Assembly: GCA_003696675.1 (NCBI GenBank)
Contig: RFGH01000117.1
Span: 78,890 to 142,889, forward strand
Length of the DNA: 64,000 nt
Source: Planctomycetota bacterium
Lineage (GTDB): Bacteria; Planctomycetota; Phycisphaerae; Phycisphaerales; UBA1924
Reading direction: 5' to 3'
Part shown: positions 30,601 through 40,323 of the stretch, one piece after another
Layout of the letters: the number at the start of each line of letters is the position of its first letter
How positions within the stretch are numbered: position 1 is the first letter of the stretch
Program-made: the position numbers and the translations under genes
The notes under the pieces: model-generated
Databases searched by the model: none
What the model saw: only the letters and a program-made list of their open reading frames with translations
Told to the model about the DNA's origin: nothing

Positions 30601-31583
30601 ATGCCGACGGCCGTGACCATCGGAAACTTTGACGGGGTGCATGCCGGGCATCGGGCGTTGATCGCACGCGCCCGGGACCTCGCCGGGCCGGGCGGAAAGG
30701 TCATCGCCCTCGCTTTCGATCCGCACCCCCTGGCCGTCCTCCGTCCGGAGGTCGCGCCGCCCCCGATCGAACCATGGACCGACCGGGTCCGACGGTTGGA
30801 AGAAGCCGGGGCGGACCGTGTGGAGCGGCTCCGGCCCACGCCCGATCTGCTTGGGCTCTCACCGGCTCAGTTTCTCGATTCCCTCTCGGCACAGCACACC
30901 CCGACCCACATTGTGGAGGGTCCCGACTTCCGTTTCGGATCCGGTCGGTCCGGGACGATCGAAACCCTGCGTGCCCTCGCCCCGGCGCGAGGGATGGCGG
31001 TCGAGATCGTGCCGCCGGCGGTTGTCACGCTACGGGATCAGTCCGAGGTCGTGGCATCATCCTCATTGGTCCGCTGGCTGCTCAGACAGGGACGGGTCCG
31101 CGACGCGGCGTACGCCCTCACCCGCCCGCACGAGCTGTCCGGCACCGTCATCCGGGGTGACCGGCTCGGGCGGTCGATCGGATTCCCAACAATTAACCTC
31201 GCGACCGAATGCCTGATCCCGGGCGAGGGGGTCTACGCGGGTATCGCCGACCTGCTGGATGGGTCGAGGGCCATCGCCGCGATCCACCTCGGCGGTCGCC
31301 CCGCGGTGGGTGATGACACTCCCCGGGTCGAGGCCCACCTGCTCGACCTCGCCGGTGGCCCTTGGACCCCGCCACCCGGCCTCCCCGAATATGGCTGGTC
31401 GTGTACGCTCCGTCTGATCGGGCGCATCCGCGACATCGCCGGATTCGACGGGCTCGACGCCCTGACCGCCCAGATCGCCCGGGACTGCGACCGGGCGCGA
31501 GCCATCGTGACCCCCGTGCTGAACCCGCCGGGAGACACCTCATCCCCCCCCCTGCCGCCGCGGCCGCGACGGAGCCCGCATGA
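30601..31583 (+). CDS. ribF: Bifunctional riboflavin kinase/FAD synthetase RibF (3' end frame uncertain at C9 run)
   Basis: TIGNFDGVHAGHRALI; SSLVRWLLRQGRVRDAAYALTRPHELSGTVIRGDRLGRSIGFPTINL. As written the frame stays open to 31998; a 1-nt insertion in C9 (31544-31552) gives a TGA at 31581-31583. Confidence 0.85.
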
Positions 31584-32647
31584 GCATGACCGACTTTGGA
31601 TCTTGGACCTCAACCGTCACCGTCGCCGAAATGGCCGACTGGATCGGTTCGAAGCGAACCTGCGTACTGCTGACCCATGTCAAGCCCGACGGCGATGCGC
31701 TGGGCTCCACCCTCGCCCTCGCACGCACCATCAACAAGGTCCACCGCACCACCGGCGCGATCTCCGCGGCCGAGTGCTGGTACGGTGCCCCCATGCCCGA
31801 GTGGACCCCCACAGTGACGGGCTCGACCAAGATACGCACGATCGAGCCGGGCCAACCCGTGCCCGGTGCCTTCGATCCCGAGGCCGTCATCATCTGCGAT
31901 ACCGGCTCGTGGGCCCAGCTCGACCCGTTCCGCGAGTTCATCGAGGAGCGTCTGGAGCGCACCGCGATCATCGACCACCACCTCCAGGGCGACGCTGAGA
32001 TCGCCGACCACCGGCTGCTTGACACATCGGCAGCGGCCGTGGTCCAGCCGGTGGCGGAGGTCTGCTGCCGCCTGCTCGGGCTCAGCTCACCCGGCCAGCT
32101 GCCCGTGGACATCGCATCCGCGCTCTACATGGGGCTGGCGACCGATACCGGCTGGTTCCGCCACTCAAATGTCGATGCCCGTGTGATGAGGCTGGCTGCG
32201 GACCTGCTAGAGGCGGGCGTGGACCACGCCGGGCTGATGGAGCTGATCGAGCAGAATGACCGCCCCAGCCGCCTGCGACTCATGCAACGGGCGCTGGCCA
32301 ACCTCGAACTGATCGAGGAGAAGCACGCGGCCATCATGACGCTCACCACAGCCGACTTCCGCGAAGCCGGTGCCGCCCCTGGCGAATCCGGCGGCTTCGT
32401 CGACATCCCACGCACCGTGCCGAGCATCCGCGTCGTTGCCTTGCTGACCGAGCAGACCGACGCTCAGGGCGTCTTCACCAAGGTCTCGATGCGTTCCAAG
32501 GCCACCGGTTGGGACGGGCAGGACCCAGTCGATGTCAACGAGGTCTGCAAGAAGCTCGGCGGCGGCGGGCACGCCCGCGCTGCCGGGGCGCGGATCAGGG
32601 CACCGCTGGCGGAAGCGAAGAAGCTCTTGATCGAGGCCCTGCCGTGA
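31580..32647 (+). CDS. DHH/DHHA1 phosphoesterase, NrnA-like
   Basis: LTHVKPDGDALGS; AIIDHHLQGD; GGGGHARAAG. Confidence 0.93.
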   Translation: MSMTDFGSWTSTVTVAEMADWIGSKRTCVLLTHVKPDGDALGSTLALARTINKVHRTTGAISAAECWYGAPMPEWTPTVTGSTKIRTIEPGQPVPGAFDPEAVIICDTGSWAQLDPFREFIEERLERTAIIDHHLQGDAEIADHRLLDTSAAAVVQPVAEVCCRLLGLSSPGQLPVDIASALYMGLATDTGWFRHSNVDARVMRLAADLLEAGVDHAGLMELIEQNDRPSRLRLMQRALANLELIEEKHAAIMTLTTADFREAGAAPGESGGFVDIPRTVPSIRVVALLTEQTDAQGVFTKVSMRSKATGWDGQDPVDVNEVCKKLGGGGHARAAGARIRAPLAEAKKLLIEALP

Positions 32648-33483
32648 GCAAACCGAACCCCAAGTCGCTCCGTCAGCGGATCGAACGCGCAGCCAACGAC
32701 CCAACTGCCGGACGCCACGACCGGCCCCGCGGCCCGCGCCCAGGCCAGCGTCCGCCCCTGCGCGTTTTCACCACTACGCTCTGGGAATACCCCAGCCAGC
32801 ACTACGACGGACGCGAGTCGCGCTTCCAAGGCAGCAAGGACTACGCCGGGGCCACACCGAGCTGGGTGATCTGGCAGCTCCTCCAGCGGTATACACGCAA
32901 GGGCGACACAGTGCTCGACCCGATGTGCGGTTCGGGCACCACGCTCGATGTCTGCGCCGACCTCGACCGCAAGGGCCTCGGATTCGACCTCAATCCCCAA
33001 CGACCCGAGATCGCCTACGCCGATGCCCGCGAGCTGCCGGTCGACGATCAGTCCGTCGACTTCTGCTTTGTCGACCCGCCCTACTCCACCCACATCGACT
33101 ATTCCGACGACCCGAAGTGCATCGGTAAGCTCGACGCGGGCGCCCCGCCCGGGCCGGGAGATGACATCGTCGGGCAGGCCTATTACGAGGCAATGGAAGA
33201 AGTCATCGCCGAACTCCACCGCGCACTCCGACCCAACCGCTACATGGGGCTCTATGTCTCCGACTCATGGCGCAAAGTGAAGGGTGTCAAGGGTGGACTG
33301 TTCATGCCCATCGGCTTCGAACTCTTCTCGATCATGCGGGACTACTTCCGCCCCGTCGACATCATCGCGGTAGTCCGAGGCAACACCAAGCTGCAGCGCG
33401 GCAACTGGCACAAGTCGGCGGAGGAGGAAAACTTCTTCTTGCGGGGATTCAACTACCTGTTCATTATGAAAAAAGATGACTAA
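32644..33483 (+). CDS. DNA methyltransferase-like protein (N4/N6 type), no adjacent restriction gene
   Basis: VLDPMCGSGTTLDVCADLDRKGLGFD and FVDPPYSTHIDYSDDP motifs; GTGA overlap with upstream nrnA-like gene. Confidence 0.8.
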   Translation: MSKPNPKSLRQRIERAANDPTAGRHDRPRGPRPGQRPPLRVFTTTLWEYPSQHYDGRESRFQGSKDYAGATPSWVIWQLLQRYTRKGDTVLDPMCGSGTTLDVCADLDRKGLGFDLNPQRPEIAYADARELPVDDQSVDFCFVDPPYSTHIDYSDDPKCIGKLDAGAPPGPGDDIVGQAYYEAMEEVIAELHRALRPNRYMGLYVSDSWRKVKGVKGGLFMPIGFELFSIMRDYFRPVDIIAVVRGNTKLQRGNWHKSAEEENFFLRGFNYLFIMKKDD

Positions 33484-33495
33484 CCGAAGCGGGTC

Positions 33496-33990
33496 TCAGA
33501 TCCCCGGCCCGTCGATCTTGCCACCCTGCCAGCCGCCCGGCCCGGTACGGTGATCGTCGATCTGGACGCGGATCATGGGCAGGTTGGCGATCAGGCGCTG
33601 CATCTCGGCCTCACCGAGCTGCTTAGCCACCTCGATCATGCCCTCGATGGTCAGCTGTTTGCGCTGGACGCTGCCGTCCGGCAGGCGGCGCACGGCCGCC
33701 CCGGCACGGTCGCTGAGGAATGTCGGCTCCCGCTCGAGCATGTCGGCCATCTTGCGGAGCATTGTCGCCGCCGTCTGGGCCGACACTCCATGCCCGACCC
33801 GCACCCGCACCGGAACGATCGATCCGGGATCCTCCGGCCGCTTGATGATCGTACCAGTGATCACATGCCCGTCCTCGTCAACGCCCGGGTCATCGCCGCG
33901 GTCGTGGGTCTCCGCGTTGAGCCCGGAGAGATAGATCGCGAGGTGGTTGGTATCGGGCTGATCGGCGAAATCGGGGGTCGGTTCGGTCAT
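33496..33990 (-). CDS. Conserved hypothetical protein
   Basis: ORF MTEPTPDFADQPDTNHLAIYLSGLNAETHDRG...; TACGAT-N6-ATG upstream. Confidence 0.6.
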   Translation of the reverse strand: MTEPTPDFADQPDTNHLAIYLSGLNAETHDRGDDPGVDEDGHVITGTIIKRPEDPGSIVPVRVRVGHGVSAQTAATMLRKMADMLEREPTFLSDRAGAAVRRLPDGSVQRKQLTIEGMIEVAKQLGEAEMQRLIANLPMIRVQIDDHRTGPGGWQGGKIDGPGI

Positions 33991-34012
33991 CACGCAATCG
34001 TAGGGGCGCGGC

Positions 34013-35227
34013 TCACGCGCCGACACGCGCGATCCACCCGCCGCCGAGAACGAGGGTGGGATCGTTCTCGTCATAGAGAACGATGGCCTGCCCCGGCGTC
34101 ACCGCCCGTTCGGGAGCCCCGAACTCGACCGCGAACGCGCCGGCACGACCCGACGGACCCGTTGTGTCTGTGGCCTGACCGATCACCCGCACGCGAGCCG
34201 GCACCGCAGACGCGTTGTAGCGGTGCTGAGCGAGAACGCCGATCCATTCGCCCTCCGTAGGCGGATCGACGAGCCAGTTCGGCTCGTGCACCACGCACGA
34301 AGACGCCAACAGATCGGTGTTCTCCCCCACCACCACCTCGTTGGTCTCGGGCCGCTTCTCGATCACATAGATGGGATGCCCGAGCGCGACCCCCACACCG
34401 CGCCGCTGCCCGATCGTGAAGCGGTGCTGCCCGGCGTGCGTGCCGAGCTGATTCCCTTCGCGATCGATGATGCGCCCCTCGACGCTCAAGTCTGGACGGC
34501 GACGCTCAACCAGGCCCGCATAGTCGTTGTCTGGGACGAAGCAGATTTCCTGCGAGTCCGGTTTGTCGAACACCGGCAGCCCCATCCGCTCGGCGATCGC
34601 CCTGACCTCGGCCTTGGTCTCGTACTCGCCGATCGGCAGCACCATCTCCGAAAGCCGCTGCCGCGACGCGCCGAAGAGCACATAACTCTGATCTTTCGAG
34701 AGATCCAGCCCACGCCGCATGACCGGGCTCGGGCCGGACCGGTCCACGCGGGCGTAGTGCCCGCTGGCAACGAACTCGGCGCCGATCTGTCGGGCGTACT
34801 CGTGCAGCTTTCCGAACTTCAGCCAGTCGTTGCAACGGACGCACGGATTGGGCGTCCGCCCGCGGGCGTATTCGTCCACGAAGTAGTCGATGATCCGCCC
34901 GAAGTCTTTCTTGAAGTTGCAGACATAGAGCGGAATGTCGAGGGCGGCCGCCACATGCCGGGCATCGGCGGCGTCGTTGATCGAGCAACAGCCCTGATGC
35001 CCGATCTTGACCTTGGCCGGGTCGCAACTGACCTGAGCGGTGTCATACGGCACTAGCTCGTCAAGGGTCTCCCCGGGCGACCCAAGGCGCATGAAGCACC
35101 CGACCACCTCGGCCCCCTGCTCCTTGAGCAGCCCGGCCGCGACGGAAGAGTCCACGCCGCCCGACATGGCGACGAGCACCTTGCGACCCTTCCAAGGCCG
35201 CTCAGAATGACCCGAAGTCCTTACCAC
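34013..35227 (-). CDS. mnmA: tRNA 2-thiouridine(34) synthase MnmA
   Basis: VLVAMSGGVDSSVAAGLLKEQG; NPCVRCNDWLKF; GHYARVD; SKDQSYVLF. Confidence 0.95.
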   Translation of the reverse strand: MVRTSGHSERPWKGRKVLVAMSGGVDSSVAAGLLKEQGAEVVGCFMRLGSPGETLDELVPYDTAQVSCDPAKVKIGHQGCCSINDAADARHVAAALDIPLYVCNFKKDFGRIIDYFVDEYARGRTPNPCVRCNDWLKFGKLHEYARQIGAEFVASGHYARVDRSGPSPVMRRGLDLSKDQSYVLFGASRQRLSEMVLPIGEYETKAEVRAIAERMGLPVFDKPDSQEICFVPDNDYAGLVERRRPDLSVEGRIIDREGNQLGTHAGQHRFTIGQRRGVGVALGHPIYVIEKRPETNEVVVGENTDLLASSCVVHEPNWLVDPPTEGEWIGVLAQHRYNASAVPARVRVIGQATDTTGPSGRAGAFAVEFGAPERAVTPGQAIVLYDENDPTLVLGGGWIARVGA

Positions 35228-35241
35228 AGTGGATCATACGC

Positions 35242-36537
35242 TCAGCCTCGCCCTGCTTCGTCTCCGTCCTCAGCGAGTGGGATCGAGTCGTCGTCGTCAC
35301 CCCTCCCGGACGCCGGATCGGGCATGGGACGAGGCTCTGGGAGATCCCGAAGGTCCTCGGGCCTGTCCTCGTCGTCGCCGCTGAGAGGAATTGGCGACTC
35401 ATCCGGCTCGCGAGCGAGCGGGCCGAACGATGGCCGGCGCGGCACGATCTTCTGGGGCGTTCCCGACTCATCGATATCCAGCGGGAGCTCGTCCTCGGGA
35501 TGGCGCGGCCGATCGTTGAAAATCGGGAACGGCGTGATATCCGCGTAGGACTCGCCGCACTCCGGACAACGCCCCCCGTTGGGAAGTCCTCGCAGGCTGT
35601 ACCCGCACCGCCTGCAGTAGGTATCCCCGGTGACCTTCCCTCCGTGCTCCACCCGCTCACGCAGCCGTTCCGTGATCCGCTCGGCACGCCCCTCGACCTG
35701 ATCCTGGTACCGCAACACCCAGCTCGCCAGCGTAGCGCACTGCACGACGGACCAGGCGAACGAAATCGCACCCACCACGACCACGATCGAGATCCAGAAC
35801 GCCAACCACGCCACGATCGTCACACCGATCGCTGTCAATCCCACACACAGCATCAGGAGCGTACCAAACACCGCCATCGCCCACGCCGCGGCCCGCAGCC
35901 TCCATCCACCGGTATCGTCGGACATCCAGAACGCCAGTTCGCCGATGAAGATGCACAGCGGGATCAGGCTGAGATATGCCCCGAGTCCGCCCAAGACGCG
36001 GAAAAAAGCCGCCACCCCCTGCAGCATGCCGTTCCCACCACCGTTCGCCGCTGCCTCGATGAGCGCGATATGCGCCACCGACGCGAGTGTGTACAACACC
36101 CACACACCGCCACAAATCCGCACCAGGAGACGAACCCTGGGATTGTCGAGAATCGGCTCATCGAGCGAGTTGAACGGCTCGGGGCGGGGACGGGAGACGA
36201 TAAAGACGCCCCCGCACCAGGCGAACGACGCGATCACGCTGATGCCGCTGCCGACCCAATACCAGACCGGGCCGCCGAAGTACGCGAAGAACCGGACAAT
36301 CATGCCGAAAAGCGAGGCCATGATCGCCATGCTCATCAGCACGAATCCCCAGCGCAGCATGGCGACATAGCCTGGGTCCGCATCGGCCATGGTGCCCTCG
36401 CGGGCACCCTTGGACTTGGGACGAGACTTGATCGGCTCGCCGCATTCCGGGCAGTTGAGCCCGATGCGCAGCCCCTTGAGCTCGTAGCCGCACTTCCGGC
36501 AAGGCCGGTTCTCGGTGATCACTGTGTCGCCGGGCAC
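35242..36537 (-). CDS. Multi-TM membrane protein flanked by two CxxCGYxLxGL...CPECGE zinc ribbons
   Basis: N-term CRKCGYELKGLRIGLNCPECGEP; several TMs; later CRRCGYSLRGLPNGGRCPECGES; acidic C-terminus. Confidence 0.75.
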   Translation of the reverse strand: MPGDTVITENRPCRKCGYELKGLRIGLNCPECGEPIKSRPKSKGAREGTMADADPGYVAMLRWGFVLMSMAIMASLFGMIVRFFAYFGGPVWYWVGSGISVIASFAWCGGVFIVSRPRPEPFNSLDEPILDNPRVRLLVRICGGVWVLYTLASVAHIALIEAAANGGGNGMLQGVAAFFRVLGGLGAYLSLIPLCIFIGELAFWMSDDTGGWRLRAAAWAMAVFGTLLMLCVGLTAIGVTIVAWLAFWISIVVVVGAISFAWSVVQCATLASWVLRYQDQVEGRAERITERLRERVEHGGKVTGDTYCRRCGYSLRGLPNGGRCPECGESYADITPFPIFNDRPRHPEDELPLDIDESGTPQKIVPRRPSFGPLAREPDESPIPLSGDDEDRPEDLRDLPEPRPMPDPASGRGDDDDSIPLAEDGDEAGRG

Positions 36538-36606
36538 TGGCGGGCTCCTGTGTGTGCGTCCCGAGCAATGTACCGCCGAACCACCCGACCGGTTGTAGGG
36601 ATACGC

Positions 36607-37419
36607 TCAGACGGACTGAGTCCGAACCGCCTCGACCGCCCCGGCAAACATCGCCAACCCCGGGGTCCGTCCGGCCCGCACGCCCGTGTCGAGCCGGGTC
36701 CAGAACGGATGACGCGTCCAGTCGAGGTACCGCTCCGGGTGCGGCATCAACCCGAATATCCGGCCCGTCGCGTCGCAGATACCCGCGACATCCCCGGCCG
36801 AACCGTTCGGGTTGTCGGTGTACCGCAGCGCGATCTGCCCGTTGGACGCCAGTGAACGCAGCGTGGCGTCGTCCCGGGGAACGAACCTTCCTTCGCCGTG
36901 AGCGATCGGCAGCATCATGAGCTCCGGCGTCGAGAACCCATGCAACCCCCGCGTCCACACACAGGGCGAGTTCGCGTCGGCCGTCACCCCGACCCACCGG
37001 TCGACAAATCGGGGCGGCTCATTGTCCACCAGAGCCACCCGTTGCTCTGGCGCCGCGTGTTCAGGCCATCCCTCGCCGGCATCCGGCCCCGGCAGCAGGC
37101 CCACCTGGACCAGCACCTGGAAGCCATTGCAAACACCGATCATCGCCGCCCCGCGTTCCGCGGCCGACCGCAAAGCCGGATACAGCCGCTCCCGGAGCTG
37201 CATCGCCAGGACCCGCCCAGAAGCGATGTCGTCGCCATACGAAAATCCGCCCGGAAACCCGAAGAGGTCAAAGGCGTCCATCCGGGAAGGATCCTCGATC
37301 AACGCCCGGATGTGCACCAACTCGGGCTCGGCCCCGGCCAGCTTGAACGCTCTGCAGAGCTCGGCGTCGCAGTTGGTCCCCGCGGTGCGGACGATCAGGG
37401 CTCGGGCGGTGTCGGGCAT
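36607..37419 (-). CDS. purQ: Phosphoribosylformylglycinamidine synthase subunit PurQ
   Basis: FPGGFSYGDDIASGRVLA; GVCNGFQVLVQVGLLPG; LMPHPERYLDWTRHP. Confidence 0.93.
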   Translation of the reverse strand: MPDTARALIVRTAGTNCDAELCRAFKLAGAEPELVHIRALIEDPSRMDAFDLFGFPGGFSYGDDIASGRVLAMQLRERLYPALRSAAERGAAMIGVCNGFQVLVQVGLLPGPDAGEGWPEHAAPEQRVALVDNEPPRFVDRWVGVTADANSPCVWTRGLHGFSTPELMMLPIAHGEGRFVPRDDATLRSLASNGQIALRYTDNPNGSAGDVAGICDATGRIFGLMPHPERYLDWTRHPFWTRLDTGVRAGRTPGLAMFAGAVEAVRTQSV

Positions 37420-37422
37420 GCC

Positions 37423-37451
37423 GGATCGTACGCCGCGGCGCGGTATGATCC
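37423..37451. promoter_or_regulatory. Near-perfect dyad between divergent purQ and DUF1015 genes, carrying -10-like sequences on both strands
   Basis: GGATCGTAC-N11-GTATGATCC; TACGAT toward purQ, TATGAT toward the DUF1015 gene. Confidence 0.4.
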
Positions 37452-37506
37452 CGCGCCCGGGCGGGACCCCCGGGCGATCTGCCCAGACTTCCAAAGGGGA
37501 TCGGCC

Positions 37507-38853
37507 ATGCCAGGCGTCTATCCGTTCAGAGCGATCCAGTACCGAGCCGGTTCCGGCGATGTCTCCGACCTCGTGGCCCCCCCATACGATGTGCTCGACG
37601 CCGACGCGAAAGCCAGGCTCCTCGATCGGAACCCCTCCAACATCGTCGGGATCGACCTCCCTCATGTCCCGGCCAAGCAACTGGGTCCCAAGGAGGCCTA
37701 TGAGTCGGCGGCCTCCTCCTATCAGAACATGCTCGCCACCGGAACCCTCGCTCAACGCGATACCCCGGCGATGTTCGCCTACCGACAGACATTCACCTTC
37801 GAGGGCAAGTCCTACCAGCGATGCGGCATGGCCTGCACGATCGACACCGTGCCCTTTGGGGCCAGGGAAGGCGGAGGCGTGCTCCCACATGAGCAGACCT
37901 TCGGGGGCCCGAAGGAAGACCGGCTCGCGCTCATGCGCGCGACACGGTGCCAGCTCTCGCCCATCTTCGGGCTGTACGCCGATGACGATGGCGAGGGAGC
38001 ACGCGTGGTTCGGGACGCCATGGAATCACGCCAGCCCGATATGACCGCCGATCTGGGCGACGGCGTGACCCATGAGGTCTGGACCATCGAGGAAGGCCCC
38101 GTCACGGAAGCATTCCAGAAAGCTCTCGCGGGGCAGGATGTCTTCGTCGCCGACGGACACCATCGGTACAACACCGCGCTCAACTATCTGAACGATCTCC
38201 AGAAGTCCGGGCCGCTGCCGCAGGATCATCCCGCCCGTCGAACTATGTTCGTCATGGTGTCGATGGCGGACCCGGGGCTCGCGATCGGACCGACCCACCG
38301 CGTGCTCGGCGGCATGGCCAACTACTCGATGGACCGATTCATCGAGGCATCTGCTGGATTGCTCCATGTCGAAGCGATCGACAACGACCCCAAAGCCTTC
38401 GAGAAACAGATCGAGTTCCTGGCCGACCGGGAAGACACCAATGTGTTCGGGCTGTACGACTATGCCACCGGGCTGTGCTTCGCAGGCTGGCCCGCCATCC
38501 CGGACCCGCTCGAAGACCAGTTCCCGGATAAGCCGGCGGCCTGGCGCTTGCTGGATGTGGCGATCGTACAGCATCTGATCGTGGAGCAGATCTGCCAGCC
38601 AGAGCTGAACAACGGCGACCCAGTCCGCTGGGCCTTCCCGCACACCATCGACGAGATGCTCGCGCTCGGCCGGGGCGTCGAAACCGGCAGCTCGATCGAG
38701 GGCGGCGGACGCCCGCAACTGGCGGTCATCGTCCGCCCGACACCGCTCGACGCCGTACGCGACATCTCCCGCGCGGGCGAACTGATGCCCCAGAAGTCAA
38801 CATTCTTCTATCCGAAACTCGCCACAGGCTTTTTTCTCAACCCGCTGGCCTGA
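37507..38853 (+). CDS. DUF1015 family protein
   Basis: YPFRAIQYRAGSGDVSDLVAPPYDVLDADAKARLLDRNPSNIVGIDLP; FVADGHHRYNTALNY. Confidence 0.92.
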   Translation: MPGVYPFRAIQYRAGSGDVSDLVAPPYDVLDADAKARLLDRNPSNIVGIDLPHVPAKQLGPKEAYESAASSYQNMLATGTLAQRDTPAMFAYRQTFTFEGKSYQRCGMACTIDTVPFGAREGGGVLPHEQTFGGPKEDRLALMRATRCQLSPIFGLYADDDGEGARVVRDAMESRQPDMTADLGDGVTHEVWTIEEGPVTEAFQKALAGQDVFVADGHHRYNTALNYLNDLQKSGPLPQDHPARRTMFVMVSMADPGLAIGPTHRVLGGMANYSMDRFIEASAGLLHVEAIDNDPKAFEKQIEFLADREDTNVFGLYDYATGLCFAGWPAIPDPLEDQFPDKPAAWRLLDVAIVQHLIVEQICQPELNNGDPVRWAFPHTIDEMLALGRGVETGSSIEGGGRPQLAVIVRPTPLDAVRDISRAGELMPQKSTFFYPKLATGFFLNPLA

Positions 38854-38856
38854 CGG

Positions 38857-39294
38857 TCATTCCGGCTCTCCGAGCGACTTCCGGATCATCCGGAGGTACT
38901 CGGCCGGGCCCGCCCCGCCCTCGATGACGCCGATGGTCTCGTCGCCGCGCATCAGCAGCGTGGTGGGATACGCCCTCACGCCGAGCGATCGGATCTCCGC
39001 GAGATTCGGCCCCTCCTCGAGATAGACGGAAACGGTACGATCGCGCAGATACGCGACAACCTCCGCGTCCGTCAGCGCCCCGCGTTTGAGCGCCTGGCAC
39101 GGGCCGCACCAGTCCGCGGTCGCAAGAATGAACAGCGGCTTGCCCGTTTCGGCAGAAACCGAACGCGCGGCCTCAAGCGTGTAGCCATCCGCGAAGACCT
39201 CGGGCGTTTGGGCCTTGCGACCGAGCCCGCGGGCCATCAGCAACGCGGAGAGCGCCGCCACGATCACGAACAGCACAACCGTGTCCTTCTTCAT
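38857..39294 (-). CDS. Membrane-anchored thioredoxin-fold protein
   Basis: N-terminal TM; LFILATADWCGPCQALKRGAL; cis-Pro region GVRAYPTTLLM. Confidence 0.85.
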   Translation of the reverse strand: MKKDTVVLFVIVAALSALLMARGLGRKAQTPEVFADGYTLEAARSVSAETGKPLFILATADWCGPCQALKRGALTDAEVVAYLRDRTVSVYLEEGPNLAEIRSLGVRAYPTTLLMRGDETIGVIEGGAGPAEYLRMIRKSLGEPE

Positions 39295-39339
39295 GCCCCG
39301 CAAACCCAGCTTGCCGCGGTCTTATTCCCAGCCCAGGCA

Positions 39340-40323
39340 TCACCACGCCCGCAGATCGCCGATAAGCGGCTCAACCAGATCTTTCTGCGTCACAATTCCG
39401 ACCGCCTGCCCGCCCCGCTCGACGATACCCATCTGCGCCCCCCGATCCCGGAGGGTCCCCAAAGCATCCCACGCCGTCGCATCGAAAGCAACCATCGTCG
39501 CGGGCTCCGCGAGGACACCGACCGATGCCCAGCCGCCCCGCGCGATCGCCAGCATCGATGCGATGCCCACCACACGCCCCTGATCGTCCAGCACCGGGTA
39601 CAGCGAGTGAGGCCTCTTCGCCACGAACGCGCGAACACGCGGAAATGTCCACCCTGCCCGCAGGCACGCCGCCGCCTGAATCGGCACCATTTCCTCACGC
39701 ACCCGAGTCGTTTCGACCGCCAGAGCTCGATCAACCAGGCCTGCCTGGGCCTCGGACAGCGCGGGCGAACCATGCTTGATCATCTCGGCGCTCCGGGCTC
39801 TGGGCGTGCTGAGCGCACCGGCGGCATCCGCCCCGAGCACCCGGCCGAGCAACCTCGACAACAGCACAATGCCCGGAACCACGCCCGTCACCAGCCCCAG
39901 CAGCATCATCCCGTGCAGAGCAGGCGCGAACGCCCGAACGGCGCGATCGGCATTCGCACGGAAGAGTTCCTTGGGAAGCGACTCGGCAAAGACAAGCAGG
40001 ACCGGGGTCAGCACCGCTGCCTGCAGCAGTACCATGGCGGCTTCGGAAAGCCCGAGCGTCGCAAGCAGCGCTGTCACCGCCAGAGTCCCGAGATAGTTGA
40101 ATGCATTGTTGAAAAGCAGCAGCGTAGTCAGGCTACGCTCGGGATGATCGAGCGCCGAAGCCACCACACGGTCGCCAAACCCCGCAACCGCCGACCGTGC
40201 ACGGATGAACGCCCGAACAGAACTCGTCGCATACAGCCCGGTCTCCATACCCGAGCACAACATCGAGCCCCCTAGCCCGATGGCCGCGACGAGCCACCAC
40301 ATCGCCAACTCCACGCCGCTCAT
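39340..40323 (-). CDS. CNNM/DUF21-CBS transporter-like membrane protein
   Basis: DUF21 TM region followed by CBS-like domains; overlaps the upstream paralogue by 4 nt. Confidence 0.8.
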   Translation of the reverse strand: MSGVELAMWWLVAAIGLGGSMLCSGMETGLYATSSVRAFIRARSAVAGFGDRVVASALDHPERSLTTLLLFNNAFNYLGTLAVTALLATLGLSEAAMVLLQAAVLTPVLLVFAESLPKELFRANADRAVRAFAPALHGMMLLGLVTGVVPGIVLLSRLLGRVLGADAAGALSTPRARSAEMIKHGSPALSEAQAGLVDRALAVETTRVREEMVPIQAAACLRAGWTFPRVRAFVAKRPHSLYPVLDDQGRVVGIASMLAIARGGWASVGVLAEPATMVAFDATAWDALGTLRDRGAQMGIVERGGQAVGIVTQKDLVEPLIGDLRAW

